Shown: piece by piece, positions 25,132 through 33,922 of the stretch
How the letters are laid out: each line of letters opens with the position of its first letter
Position numbering within the stretch: the first letter of the stretch is position 1
Source: Pseudarthrobacter albicanus
GTDB lineage: Bacteria; Actinomycetota; Actinomycetes; Actinomycetales; Micrococcaceae
Assembly: GCF_018224015.1 (NCBI RefSeq)
Contig: NZ_JAGPOT010000002.1
Coordinates: 1 to 57,281 of the forward strand
DNA: 57,281 bases
Reading direction: 5' to 3'
Made by a program: the position numbers and the translations under genes
Notes under the pieces: generated by a model
The model's database searches: none
The model's input: only the letters and a program-made list of their open reading frames with translations
Told to the model about the DNA's origin: nothing

Positions 25132-26783
25132 GGGGCACATTCCTCGCACGGTTCCTGCCGTCCCGCCGCGACTACGACGGCCTGCGCTCCTCCTGGAAGA
25201 CGGACCTGCTCGCCGGGATAACGGTGGGCATCGTGGCCCTCCCGCTGGCGCTTGCCTTCGGTGTGAGCTCGGGCGTCGGGGCCGAGGCCGGGCTGATCAC
25301 CGCGGTGGTGGCCGGCCTGGTGGCCGCCATCATGGGCGGCTCGCATGTCCAGGTCTCCGGGCCCACCGGTGCCATGGTGGTCGTGCTGGCTCCGGTGGTC
25401 GCCACCCACGGCGTCGGCAGCATCGCATTGGTCTCCCTGCTGGCGGGGCTGCTGGTCATCATCCTGGGCATCAGCGGTCTGGGCCGGGCCGTGGCCTTCA
25501 TTCCCTGGCCTGTCGTGGAGGGCTTCACCCTCGGCATCGCCTTGATCATCTTCCTCCAGCAGGTTCCGATGGCGACCGGCACGCAGGGAATCCCGGGCCA
25601 CAACACCCTGCTGGCCGCGATCGAGAGCGCTTCCAGGGCCACGGCGCCCACAGTACTGCACACGCTCGGCGTCGTCGTAGGGGTGGCTGCCGTGATGTAC
25701 GTGCTCCCGAAGCTGCACAAATCCCTGCCCGCAAGCCTGATCGCGGTGCTGCTGGCCACCGTCGCCGCCGAACTGCTTCAGCTGGACATCCCCCGGATCG
25801 GCGGCCTGCCGCATTCCCTGCCGGCGCCCTCGATGCCCTCCTTCGGTCCGGCGGCACTCGGCGGGCTGCTCATGCCCGCAGTGTCCATCGCGACCCTGGC
25901 CGCCATCGAATCCCTGCTCTCGGCCCGGGTGGCCGCCGGCATGGTCGGCCCGGACGGCCGGCCCAGCGGGGCCTACAGCCCGGACCGCGAGCTCACGGGG
26001 CAGGGGCTAGCCTCCGTCGCGGCAGGGTTCTTCGGCGGCATGCCGGCCACCGGCGCGATCGCCCGGACCGCCGTCAACGTCCGCTCCGGCGCCAAGACCC
26101 GGCTCTCCGCGATCGTGCACGCCCTCGTGTTGCTGGCCATCATCTACCTCGCGGCCGGACTCGTCGGCAGGATCCCGCTGGCGGTCCTGGCCGGCATCCT
26201 GATGGTGACGGCAACACGCATGGTTTCAAGACACACGGTCACCGCCATCCTGCGCTCTACCCGCGCCGACGCCTTCGTCTTCATCCTGACCGCCATCATC
26301 ACCGTCGCCTTCGACCTGATCGTGGCCATCGAGATCGGGCTTGTCGCCGCTGCCATCTTCACGTTGCGGAAGTTCGCCTCCCTGAGCGGGGTGCAGCGCG
26401 AGGAAATTCCGGGGGTACCCGTTCCCGGGGACGAGCACATTGCCGTCTTCCGGCTGGAGGGGGCCATGTTCTTCGGTGCCGCCGAACGGGTGCTGCAGGA
26501 AATCAGCAGGGTCAAGGACGTCCAGGTGGCCATCATCCGGCTGTCACAGGTGCGGATGCTCGATGCCACGGGCGCCCACACCCTGGTTGAGGTCATCTCG
26601 GCCCTGGAGTTGAGGGGCGTCACGGTCCTGCTCAAGGGGGTCCAGCCGGACCATCTGGAGCTGGTGACCAACGTCGGGGTGATCCGCTCGCTGCGGCACC
26701 ACAAGCACCTGTTCACCACCCTGCCGGCGGCCGTGGAGCACGCCCGGAGCCATGTCTGGCGGAACGCGGCTGTCAGCGCTTGA
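25128..26783 (+). CDS. SulP-family inorganic anion transporter with STAS domain
   Basis: 551 residues, GTG at 25128 inside the ArsR stop. About 10-12 membrane helices form the SulP core, with the family segments SSGVGAEAGLITAVVAGLVA and SGPTGAMVVVLAP near the N-terminus. Residues about 435-545 form a cytoplasmic STAS domain (DEHIAVFRLEGAMFFGAAER, RMLDATGAHTLVEV). Substrates in the family are sulfate, bicarbonate or dicarboxylates. Cotranslation with an ArsR regulator suggests induced expression. The 3' end overlaps the convergent small membrane gene by 11 bases. Confidence 0.92.
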   Translation: MRGTFLARFLPSRRDYDGLRSSWKTDLLAGITVGIVALPLALAFGVSSGVGAEAGLITAVVAGLVAAIMGGSHVQVSGPTGAMVVVLAPVVATHGVGSIALVSLLAGLLVIILGISGLGRAVAFIPWPVVEGFTLGIALIIFLQQVPMATGTQGIPGHNTLLAAIESASRATAPTVLHTLGVVVGVAAVMYVLPKLHKSLPASLIAVLLATVAAELLQLDIPRIGGLPHSLPAPSMPSFGPAALGGLLMPAVSIATLAAIESLLSARVAAGMVGPDGRPSGAYSPDRELTGQGLASVAAGFFGGMPATGAIARTAVNVRSGAKTRLSAIVHALVLLAIIYLAAGLVGRIPLAVLAGILMVTATRMVSRHTVTAILRSTRADAFVFILTAIITVAFDLIVAIEIGLVAAAIFTLRKFASLSGVQREEIPGVPVPGDEHIAVFRLEGAMFFGAAERVLQEISRVKDVQVAIIRLSQVRMLDATGAHTLVEVISALELRGVTVLLKGVQPDHLELVTNVGVIRSLRHHKHLFTTLPAAVEHARSHVWRNAAVSA

Positions 26784-26997
26784 GGTTCTTCCGGATCGTC
26801 TGGCCGCGGACCACGATCCCCACGATGTGCAGGACCAGTCCGAGTCCGATGACCGGAAGGGACGCCACGGCCAGGCCCTGGTTGTGGGAGGTGTTGCCCA
26901 CGATGTTGAGGATGATGCCGGCGGCGATCAGGCCCATGGCGCTGAAGACGAGCACCTTGTAGGTGGTTGAGGCGGAGGCCCAGAATTCATTCAGCAC
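26773..26997 (-). CDS. Small two-helix membrane protein
   Basis: 74 residues from GTG at 26997. Two hydrophobic helices (about 14-34 and 43-63) are joined by a short polar loop (TSHNQG), with the basic tail RGQTIRKNLKR probably in the cytoplasm. No named family is recognised. TAGACT lies 6 bases before the GTG. The last 11 bases overlap the end of the convergent SulP gene. Confidence 0.72.
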   Translation of the reverse strand: MLNEFWASASTTYKVLVFSAMGLIAAGIILNIVGNTSHNQGLAVASLPVIGLGLVLHIVGIVVRGQTIRKNLKR

Positions 26998-27003
26998 CGT
27001 GCC

Positions 27004-27009
27004 AGTCTA
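27004..27009 (-). promoter_or_regulatory. Candidate leaderless -10 box (small membrane gene)
   Basis: TAGACT on the minus strand, then GGCACG, then the GTG at 26997. The hexamer is the same as at thyA. Confidence 0.5.
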
Positions 27010-27024
27010 CCGGCGCTCACCAAA

Positions 27025-27065
27025 AGACCCCGTGGACCGGATATCGGGTATCGGCCACGGGGTCT
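27025..27065 (-). terminator. Intrinsic terminator of the CitE-like gene
   Basis: Read leftward, arms AGACCCCGTGG (27055-27065) and CCACGGGGTCT (27025-27035) pair perfectly over 11 bases and are followed by TTTT. The 19-base loop has further internal pairing. It starts 22 bases after the gene stop. Confidence 0.85.
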
Positions 27066-27086
27066 CCTCAGTTCGTTCGGGTGCGG

Positions 27087-27950
27087 CTACAGGGCCGGCT
27101 GGACCCCAAAGGCTACCGCGAGCTTCATGATCTTTTCGGCGCGGCCCAGGCGCGGCAGGTCGGAACCGTCGCGGATCACGCGGCCGCTGGCCTCGAAGTC
27201 GGCCATGAAGTCCGTGGCCCAGGCGACGTCCGACGGCGTGGGGCTGATGACCTCGTTGATGATGGACGTCTGGTCGATGGCCAGGCAGAGCTTCCCGGTC
27301 ATGCCCATCATGACGGTGATGGCCGTCTGTTCACGGAGGATGGGGTGGTTCGTTCCCACCGTGGGTCCGTCGATCGGGCCGGGCAGGTTGCCGACGCGGC
27401 TGGCCACAACCAGCTTGGCGCGGGGGTAGGCCATCGCCTCCGGGGTGGCCGCCATGCCGGTGTCGCGGCGGAAGTCGCCCGAGCCGAAGGCCAGGCGGAA
27501 CGCGCCCTGGGCCCTGGCGATGTGGTTGGCTTCCTCGATGCCCAGGGCCGACTCGACGAGCGCGATGACCGGGGTCTTGCCGTCCATGCGGTGGAAGCTT
27601 TCGGTGACCTGGTCAGCGGACTCGGTCTTGGCGAGCATGACGCCCAGCAGGCCCGGGGTGCCGCGGAGCCCGGCGAGGTCATCGGCCCAGAAGGGGCTGG
27701 TCGCGTCGTTGATGCGGACCCAGGCCGTGCCGCCGGCGGTCAGCCAGTCGACGACGTGTTCACGCGCGGCGTCCTTCTGGGAAGGGTCCACGGCGTCTTC
27801 GATGTCGAGGACGACCGCATCCGCGCGTCCGGCGGCGGATTCGGCGAACAGTTCGGGTTTCATTGCGTTGACCAGCAGCCAGGAGCGGGCGATGTCGGCC
27901 GGGATGTTGCGGTGGGGCCGGACGGTTCCGGCGGTGGTGGTAGACGTCAT
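27087..27950 (-). CDS. HpcH/HpaI aldolase or citrate lyase beta-like protein
   Basis: 287 residues, ATG at 27950. A CitE-like TIM barrel that cleaves or forms C-C bonds in acyl-CoA substrates such as malyl- or citramalyl-CoA. Seen: VLDIEDAVDPSQKDAARE near the N-terminus (acidic metal/substrate region), WVRIND, and FGSGDFRRDTG. Without other lyase subunits nearby it is not a classical citrate lyase; a stand-alone malyl/methylmalyl-CoA lyase or thioesterase-like role is likelier. TAGCGT sits 6 bases before the ATG. Confidence 0.82.
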   Translation of the reverse strand: MTSTTTAGTVRPHRNIPADIARSWLLVNAMKPELFAESAAGRADAVVLDIEDAVDPSQKDAAREHVVDWLTAGGTAWVRINDATSPFWADDLAGLRGTPGLLGVMLAKTESADQVTESFHRMDGKTPVIALVESALGIEEANHIARAQGAFRLAFGSGDFRRDTGMAATPEAMAYPRAKLVVASRVGNLPGPIDGPTVGTNHPILREQTAITVMMGMTGKLCLAIDQTSIINEVISPTPSDVAWATDFMADFEASGRVIRDGSDLPRLGRAEKIMKLAVAFGVQPAL

Positions 27951-27956
27951 GTATCT

Positions 27957-27962
27957 ACGCTA
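27957..27962 (-). promoter_or_regulatory. Candidate leaderless -10 box (CitE-like gene)
   Basis: TAGCGT on the minus strand, then AGATAC, then the ATG at 27950. Confidence 0.4.
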
Positions 27963-28049
27963 GCCGCACCGGGGTACCTCCAGCCAAGTATTCCGGCCAT
28001 CCGGGGGACCAATACGACCAAAATCACGAAACGGCGGCGGTATCTGAGG

Positions 28050-31000
28050 CTAACCGCCGGGAACAGCCGCCGGGCTCCCCCGGTCCAAGACATGGAGGAG
28101 CCTCGCGAATTCAGAGCAGTCTTCCCCTGCGCCTTCATTACGGCAGGTCGCGGTGTCCATCGCCCGGGACAGTTCGTCCTGGCTCAGCTGCGACAGCGCC
28201 CAGCCGAGGGGAGGGTCGATTGCCGGATGACTGTCGGGAGCCAGTACAACTGTACTTTGGCCTCCCAGCCTGCTTTTTAGCTCGTTGGACGCCACCGCGC
28301 AGTCGCCTGAGGCAGAGCCACAGACGTCGTCGTCTGATGCAAGTCTCTGCAGCCAACTGCTGGCGTCCGACTGGAGATTCTTGGCACTGATGCCCAGCAG
28401 AGGAACCGCCAGTTCCCCGGCTGCCTTTGGCGGTGCGGCGAGGACATCGGCGCCTCGTGAGTTCCGGACATACAGGAAGACCGGCGCGAAATACGTCCCG
28501 CCGTCACCCACCGTCAGGTTGTGCTGCCTGATTTCCTCCTGGAACAGCGGCCAGACGTCATTAACCGTGCCCAGCCCGGACCCTTCGGAGTAGCCGCCAT
28601 CGATGGCCTGGTAGGAATTGTCCGGGGAACACCCCGATTCGGTCCGATAGGGAACCCGGCCTGCCGGTGAAATGAGGGGAAAGCGGGCGGAAATCATCGC
28701 AGCCGTCGACCACGATACGGCCAGGGGGCAGGCGTCCTGGCTCATCAGGTCTATGGAAAGTGGCGTCCCGCCGTGGCGGCAACTCGCGTCCTTGGCAACA
28801 CCGGTTCTCGCCGCGGAGCTCCCGTCAAGATCGATTTGGCTGATGAGGAGGCGGCATCCGATCCCGGAAGCGGTGGAGTTCAGAATCAGCGCACCGGTTG
28901 GGCCCGTGTGCGAGTCAGCAGGCCGCCAGGGTTCCGCCAGCTTCCTCGCCGCAGATTCCCATGCCCGCTCCATGAGGGCGGCCCGGTCCTGCCAACCGTT
29001 CTGGTCATTGGCGGCTACCAGGAGGCCGGTCCCCGCGGCGACCATGTCCCTTGTGAGCGCCCCGGCAACTCCGACGGCCAGCGCATCCGGAGCAGCCATG
29101 CGGGTCACGAGGGCCAGCGGTGTCACACGGGTTCGCTTTGCTTCTTCCCCGTAGCGCTGCGCTACGACCAGGCCCAACGAGCCGCCGCTCACACCGCTTG
29201 ATAGCACCACGGACGTGGACCCGCACCGGTGCGACGCCAGTTCCGTGAAGGCGCTGGCAATCCAGACGGCCGCCCGGATGCCGCCGCCCTCGGCAGCCAC
29301 GAAAATCACGGGCCGGACCTTGGCCGCTGTCCCGGGAACGGAAATGGCGCAGCCTCCATTCGAGGCGGTCCACCGCCTAAAGTACTCATCCAGTTTCAGC
29401 CGCTTTTCGTTGGCCGAAGTTGGGCTCGACTGACGGATCGCGTGCACGCGGCTGTCCCCTCCGTTGATGGACGTTATGACGAGGGTCAGGAGGATCAGGG
29501 TCACAATGGGGTTGGCCCGCAGGCCGAACTTCTCGAAAACCGGCATTGCCCGCTGTTCCTGCAGCTGGACTACGAGAAAACCAATGGCGATCGTCCATGC
29601 GAGAACACTGAGAACCGCGGTGGCAGGAACCCCGAGCGTCCGTGCGGCCCAGTCCGGAACCGCCTCGTACAATCCCAGCACCAGGCAGGAGACTGCCAGC
29701 GATGCCCAGGAAGCGTTCTTCGACAGTGTCCCGGACGCGACCCGCGGATCGAGAAGGCCTGCGAGCGCCCCGGTTGATGTTGACGTCCATGTCCATCGCA
29801 GCAGCCGTGTGACGGCAAAGAACCCCAAAAGCACAGCCAGCCATCCGAGGCCAAGGAAGACCGCCGGCCATCCCCAGTCCCGGTGCCATCCGCTCACTGC
29901 AGCCAATGCCACCGGAGCCGAAAATGACCGGATGAGCGCCATGCCCGATACGACGAGGAACAGGCAGGCCAGTGCGTCGCCGCAGCGCCACACGGCGACT
30001 GCCCGCCCTCGGTCGCGCGTCCGGGGTGTTGGCTCGACGGAGGGGCTGACCGCTTTGATCAGCCATGAGGCAAGCACAACTGCAATCGGAATACCAACGA
30101 CGACGAGCATCCCGACGCCTGGGGGCTCCGGAAGCTGCTGCGTCAGGGCGGCCACGCTGAGTCCGGCGACCAGCAGCATAGGACCGTATGCCCACCACCA
30201 CACGCTGGGCGCCTTCTTCGGTGCTGACTTCGCGAACAGTGCCCAGGCCAGCTCCGACCTCCGTCTCCCGAGCACAAACAGACCCGCAGTCCCCGCCAGC
30301 ACGGTGGCCCATGCCCACCACCAGTGGGCTTCCCCCAGGCCCTGGGCAGCCCAGGACCTTTGCGCGTCCGGAAGCTGGTCGCTGACACCGGGGATGGGCA
30401 GCAGGGCCATCGCCGCGATGCCGGCGACCGCAGCAAGGTTCAGCCGGTGAAAGAGCAAGGCTCGCTGGACACCCTTCAACCGCCTCAACAACCGCCGCCG
30501 CAGGACCCCATCGGCCAAGGCAAACAGCAGCACGGCCAGCAAAGCGGCCCATTTGGCGTAGGCGGCAAGCCAAAGCGGTGCGTTCAGGAATGGGACCCCC
30601 GGATGCCCCGCGGAAAACGCCATGAACACGGACTCGACGGCTTCGCAGGCGAATTCGAAGATGACCAGGCGCGTCAACCACTTCCGGCCACGGAAAATCC
30701 CCAAGAGCAGCAGGAAGTAGCTCAGCGCGAACAGCAAATCGACCGCGGCGTACATGATCAGCAGCCACCCAACCTCCGGGACGGCGGCCGGATGCAACTG
30801 GGCCCAGATGTCCCACGAGTCCCGCCGCGCATACGCCTCCAGCCCCTGCAGGCCGGCCGCCGACCGGCCCGCCCCGCCGTCCTGGGGCGCGGCTCCTTCA
30901 ATGAGCCGGTCCAGTTCCGTCAAGGTGATCCAGAGCGAAATGGCAACAACGACGAGCGTCGGGAACTTCCACCGGAAGATCCAGCCGGCGTAGGCGGGCA

Positions 31001-31067
31001 ATGGAGCGGCCGGAGCCACCTGTACGTTCACCATGACGACCCCAGCGTTGGATGCCGATCGCGCCAC
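28050..31067 (-). CDS. Large multi-pass membrane protein with patatin-like lipase domain
   Basis: 1,005 residues if it starts at GTG 31067; the ATG at 31034 (11 residues shorter) is an alternative, and neither has a strong ribosome site. Residues about 25-560 hold roughly ten to twelve membrane helices. Then comes a patatin-like acyl hydrolase with all hallmark residues: oxyanion loop EGGGIRA (593-599), nucleophile Ser627 in GVSGGS, and Asp823 in IDGGYSEG. Four or more Cys follow in the C-terminal part. Patatin domains release fatty acids from membrane lipids; the joined helices would hold it at the membrane. Which face of the membrane it works on is not clear. It stands alone between the CitE-like and aldo-keto reductase genes. 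Confidence 0.8.
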   Translation of the reverse strand: MARSASNAGVVMVNVQVAPAAPLPAYAGWIFRWKFPTLVVVAISLWITLTELDRLIEGAAPQDGGAGRSAAGLQGLEAYARRDSWDIWAQLHPAAVPEVGWLLIMYAAVDLLFALSYFLLLLGIFRGRKWLTRLVIFEFACEAVESVFMAFSAGHPGVPFLNAPLWLAAYAKWAALLAVLLFALADGVLRRRLLRRLKGVQRALLFHRLNLAAVAGIAAMALLPIPGVSDQLPDAQRSWAAQGLGEAHWWWAWATVLAGTAGLFVLGRRRSELAWALFAKSAPKKAPSVWWWAYGPMLLVAGLSVAALTQQLPEPPGVGMLVVVGIPIAVVLASWLIKAVSPSVEPTPRTRDRGRAVAVWRCGDALACLFLVVSGMALIRSFSAPVALAAVSGWHRDWGWPAVFLGLGWLAVLLGFFAVTRLLRWTWTSTSTGALAGLLDPRVASGTLSKNASWASLAVSCLVLGLYEAVPDWAARTLGVPATAVLSVLAWTIAIGFLVVQLQEQRAMPVFEKFGLRANPIVTLILLTLVITSINGGDSRVHAIRQSSPTSANEKRLKLDEYFRRWTASNGGCAISVPGTAAKVRPVIFVAAEGGGIRAAVWIASAFTELASHRCGSTSVVLSSGVSGGSLGLVVAQRYGEEAKRTRVTPLALVTRMAAPDALAVGVAGALTRDMVAAGTGLLVAANDQNGWQDRAALMERAWESAARKLAEPWRPADSHTGPTGALILNSTASGIGCRLLISQIDLDGSSAARTGVAKDASCRHGGTPLSIDLMSQDACPLAVSWSTAAMISARFPLISPAGRVPYRTESGCSPDNSYQAIDGGYSEGSGLGTVNDVWPLFQEEIRQHNLTVGDGGTYFAPVFLYVRNSRGADVLAAPPKAAGELAVPLLGISAKNLQSDASSWLQRLASDDDVCGSASGDCAVASNELKSRLGGQSTVVLAPDSHPAIDPPLGWALSQLSQDELSRAMDTATCRNEGAGEDCSEFARLLHVLDRGSPAAVPGG

Positions 31068-31162
31068 GCCAGCGGAGACCCTGGACGCGTGGTTGAATCC
31101 TGCCCCCGTGATTTCGGCTTGTCAATCAATTTGAGTAACTGTTTTGCGGGCACGCCGCCGGG

Positions 31163-32125
31163 CTAAGGGATGTCGCTGCCGCGTGCGGTGATCCAGAGCC
31201 GGTACCACTGCGCCCGGGTCATGGCCGCGGCCGCCGCGGCGGCGCCGGCACAGGCCCTGATCCGGCCGGGGTTGGCGGTGCCGATCGCCGGGGCGATCCC
31301 GGCCGGGTGCTTCATCAGCCAGCCCAGCAGGATCGATTCGCCGGTGGTGCCCTGCTCCGCGGCGAGGGCGGCCACGAGCGCTGTGGTGGCCGAGTCCGCG
31401 GCCGTGGGCGTTGCGGCCGGGGCCCCGGTGTACAGGCCGCGGGCCAGCGCGCCGTACGCCTGCACCGTGATGCCCTTGCGGACGCAGTGCTCCACCGTGC
31501 CGTGCGGGAAGCTGTAGTCCGTGCCGTCGGCGTGGTTGACCAGCACGGTGCTCTCCAGCCACGCCCGCGTCAGCAGGCTCATTTCCAGCTGGTTGGCGAC
31601 CACCGGGGCCTCCAGCCGGTCCTGCAGCACCTCGATCTGCGGCCCGGACATGTTGGACACGCCGACGGCCCGCACCTTGCCTTCCGCCATCAGTTGCCCG
31701 ACGGCGGACGCCACCTCCGCGGGGTCCATGAGGGGATCGGGGCGGTGCAGCATCAGCACGTCCACGTAGTCCGTGCGGAGCCGTGCCAGGCTTTCGTTGA
31801 CCCGTTCCAGGATGGCGTCGCGGCTCAGGTCGTAGTACGTCCCGAGCCCCTGCTCGTTGAGCCGGATCCCGCATTTGGTCTGCAGCCGGATCGTGGCGCG
31901 CAGCCCGGGGGTCTGCGCAAGCACCTCGCCGAACACCGCCTCGGCCTTGCCGTTGCGGTAGATGTCGGCGTGGTCGAACAGGGTGATCCCCGCCTCGAGG
32001 GCGGCGCCGACGGCGGCAGCCGCCTCGTCCACCTGCGCGGACGAGTACGGCTCCGCCGACCAGCTGCCGCCGAGGCCCATGCAGCCGTAGATCAGCTCCT
32101 GGGTTGACTGGAGCGAAGGGCTCAC
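31163..32125 (-). CDS. Aldo/keto reductase (YdhF-like)
   Basis: 320 residues from GTG at 32125, overlapping the alpha-glucosidase stop by 4 bases (GTGA). The catalytic tetrad is in place: Asp and Tyr in FDHADIYRNGKAE, Lys in QTKCGI, His in LMLHRPDP. SNMSGPQIEVL and the C-terminal IGTANPGRI are NADPH-site blocks. Coupling to a GH13 glucosidase suggests the substrate is a sugar or sugar-derived aldehyde or ketone. An Ala-rich run lies near the C-terminus. Confidence 0.88.
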   Translation of the reverse strand: MSPSLQSTQELIYGCMGLGGSWSAEPYSSAQVDEAAAAVGAALEAGITLFDHADIYRNGKAEAVFGEVLAQTPGLRATIRLQTKCGIRLNEQGLGTYYDLSRDAILERVNESLARLRTDYVDVLMLHRPDPLMDPAEVASAVGQLMAEGKVRAVGVSNMSGPQIEVLQDRLEAPVVANQLEMSLLTRAWLESTVLVNHADGTDYSFPHGTVEHCVRKGITVQAYGALARGLYTGAPAATPTAADSATTALVAALAAEQGTTGESILLGWLMKHPAGIAPAIGTANPGRIRACAGAAAAAAAMTRAQWYRLWITARGSDIP

Positions 32126-33816
32126 CGCAGCCAGACGGTGGTGTTGCCGGGGAGGAGCTTGCCGTCCAGCGGTCCGCTGCTGACCAGCACGGTGCCGGCG
32201 GGGAGCCCGACGGCCTCGCCGCCGAAGTTGGTCACGGACTGCCAGCCGCCGGGACGGCGGAAGTGCAGGACGCCGGCGTCGCCGCTATCCAGCCATTCCA
32301 GCTCCTCGGCGCCCTGCAGCTCGCGGCGGAGCCTGAGGGCCTTGCGGTAGAACTCCAGGGTGGACCCCTCGGCGCCGTCCTGGGCTGCCACGGCGTAGCG
32401 GCCGAACCAGGCCGGCTGCGGCAGGTGGGCGCCGCCGTCGCCGAAGCCGAAGGAGGCGCCGTCCGGGGTCCACGGCAGCGGCACCCGGCAGCCGTCGCGG
32501 CCGATCTCGACGCCCTTGTTGCGGAAGAAGGCGGGATCCTGGCGCGCGGCGTCGGGGATCTCCGCGACTTCCTGCAGGCCCAGTTCCTCGCCCTGGTACA
32601 GGTAGGCGGAGCCCGGAACTGCCAGCATCAGCAGCGTGGCCGCGCGGGCGCGGCGCAGGCCGAGTCCGGCGTCGAGCTCCCCGGCCGGGGCGCCGGCGAG
32701 CAGCCAGCCCTTGCCGTCCTGGCCCTTGGCATGCCGGCCGCCGCCCTTGGGCAGGCCGTAGCGGGTGGCGTGCCGGACGACGTCGTGGTTGGAAAACACC
32801 CAGGTCGACGACGCGCCGGATTCCGCCGCCTCGGCGAGGTTCCGGGTGATGATCTCGCGGAACGCCCCGGCGTCGAAGTCGGCCTGCAGGAGGTCGAAGT
32901 TGAACGCCTGGCCCAGGCCCCGCGGGCTGGCGTAGCGGCCGCGGCGGCTGGCGTGCACCCAGGCCTCGGCGACGGCGGTGCGCGGCGGGCTGTACTCGTT
33001 GAAGACCTCGCGCCATTCAGCGTAGATCTCGTGGACTTCGTCGCGGTCCCAGAACGGGTGGGAGCCGTCGGTGCCGGTGCCCTCGAGGCTGAGCTCGACC
33101 CTGGACAGCAGCGGCTCGGTGAGGTCCTTGGTCAGGGCGTGCGCCACGTCGACGCGGAAGCCGTCCACGCCGCGGTCGGACCAGAAGCGCAGGGTCTTCA
33201 GGAAGTCGTCGCGGATTTCGCGGCTGGACCAGTTCAGGTCCGGCTGCTCCCTGGCGAAGATGTGCATGTACCACTGGCCGGGGGTGCCGTCGGGTTCGGT
33301 GATGCGTTCCCATGCGGGGCCGCCGAAGACGGATTCCCAGTCCGACGGCGGCAGCCCGCCGTCCTGCCCGAGCCCGTCCCGGAAGATGTAGCGCTCGCGC
33401 GCGGCCGAGCCCCGGGGGGACGCGAGGGCTTCCTTGAACCACGCGTGGCGGTTGGAGGAGTGGTTCGGGACGATGTCCGCGATCAGCTTGATGCCGGCGG
33501 CATGCAGCGCGGCGGACATCTCGTCGAAGTCAGCCAGGCTGCCCAGCTTGGGGTCCACGTCGCGGTAGTCGTCGACGTCGTAGCCGCCGTCTGCCAGGGC
33601 GGAGGGATAGAACGGACTCAGCCAGACGGCGTCGATCCCGAGTTTTTTCAGGTAGGGGACCTTGGCCGTGATGCCCCTGATGTCGCCCAGTCCGTCGCCG
33701 TTGGAGTCGGAAAAGCTGCGTGGGTAGATCTGGTACACGGACGCCTGGCGCCACCAGTTGGGATCGGCTGAGGGGTTGGAACCGGACAGGGTTGCCAGTG
33801 TGGCGGTGTTGGACAA
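32122..33816 (-). CDS. GH13 alpha-glucosidase (oligo-1,6-glucosidase type)
   Basis: 564 residues from a TTG start with GAAGGA upstream. Family 13 motifs in order: DIVPNH near 114-119, nucleophile Asp223 in GFRVDVAHAL, acid/base Glu284 in AVAEAW, and FSNHD with His344 and Asp345. The N-terminal WWRQASVYQIYPRSF is typical of cytoplasmic alpha-glucosidases acting on short maltose- or isomaltose-type sugars; there is no signal peptide. It is divergent from a ROK regulator with palindromes between them, so sugar-controlled expression is likely. Confidence 0.92.
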   Translation of the reverse strand: MSNTATLATLSGSNPSADPNWWRQASVYQIYPRSFSDSNGDGLGDIRGITAKVPYLKKLGIDAVWLSPFYPSALADGGYDVDDYRDVDPKLGSLADFDEMSAALHAAGIKLIADIVPNHSSNRHAWFKEALASPRGSAARERYIFRDGLGQDGGLPPSDWESVFGGPAWERITEPDGTPGQWYMHIFAREQPDLNWSSREIRDDFLKTLRFWSDRGVDGFRVDVAHALTKDLTEPLLSRVELSLEGTGTDGSHPFWDRDEVHEIYAEWREVFNEYSPPRTAVAEAWVHASRRGRYASPRGLGQAFNFDLLQADFDAGAFREIITRNLAEAAESGASSTWVFSNHDVVRHATRYGLPKGGGRHAKGQDGKGWLLAGAPAGELDAGLGLRRARAATLLMLAVPGSAYLYQGEELGLQEVAEIPDAARQDPAFFRNKGVEIGRDGCRVPLPWTPDGASFGFGDGGAHLPQPAWFGRYAVAAQDGAEGSTLEFYRKALRLRRELQGAEELEWLDSGDAGVLHFRRPGGWQSVTNFGGEAVGLPAGTVLVSSGPLDGKLLPGNTTVWLR

Positions 33817-33855
33817 GGGAGCATCCTTCGGGGTTCGGAACCGGGTCTCTGGTAT

Positions 33856-33889
33856 TTTAGATACAAGCTAAATATATTGTCCGGACAAT
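33856..33889. promoter_or_regulatory. Operator palindromes between glucosidase and ROK regulator
   Basis: Two inverted repeats lie in an AT-rich spot of this 106-base divergent gap: TTTAG-7-CTAAA (33856-33872) and the perfect 14-base palindrome ATTGTCCGGACAAT (33876-33889). Both would suit the adjacent ROK protein, controlling both directions. Confidence 0.65.
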
Positions 33890-33922
33890 TATCCGTCCCG
33901 TTGCAGGAGAGGTCAAGGTTCG

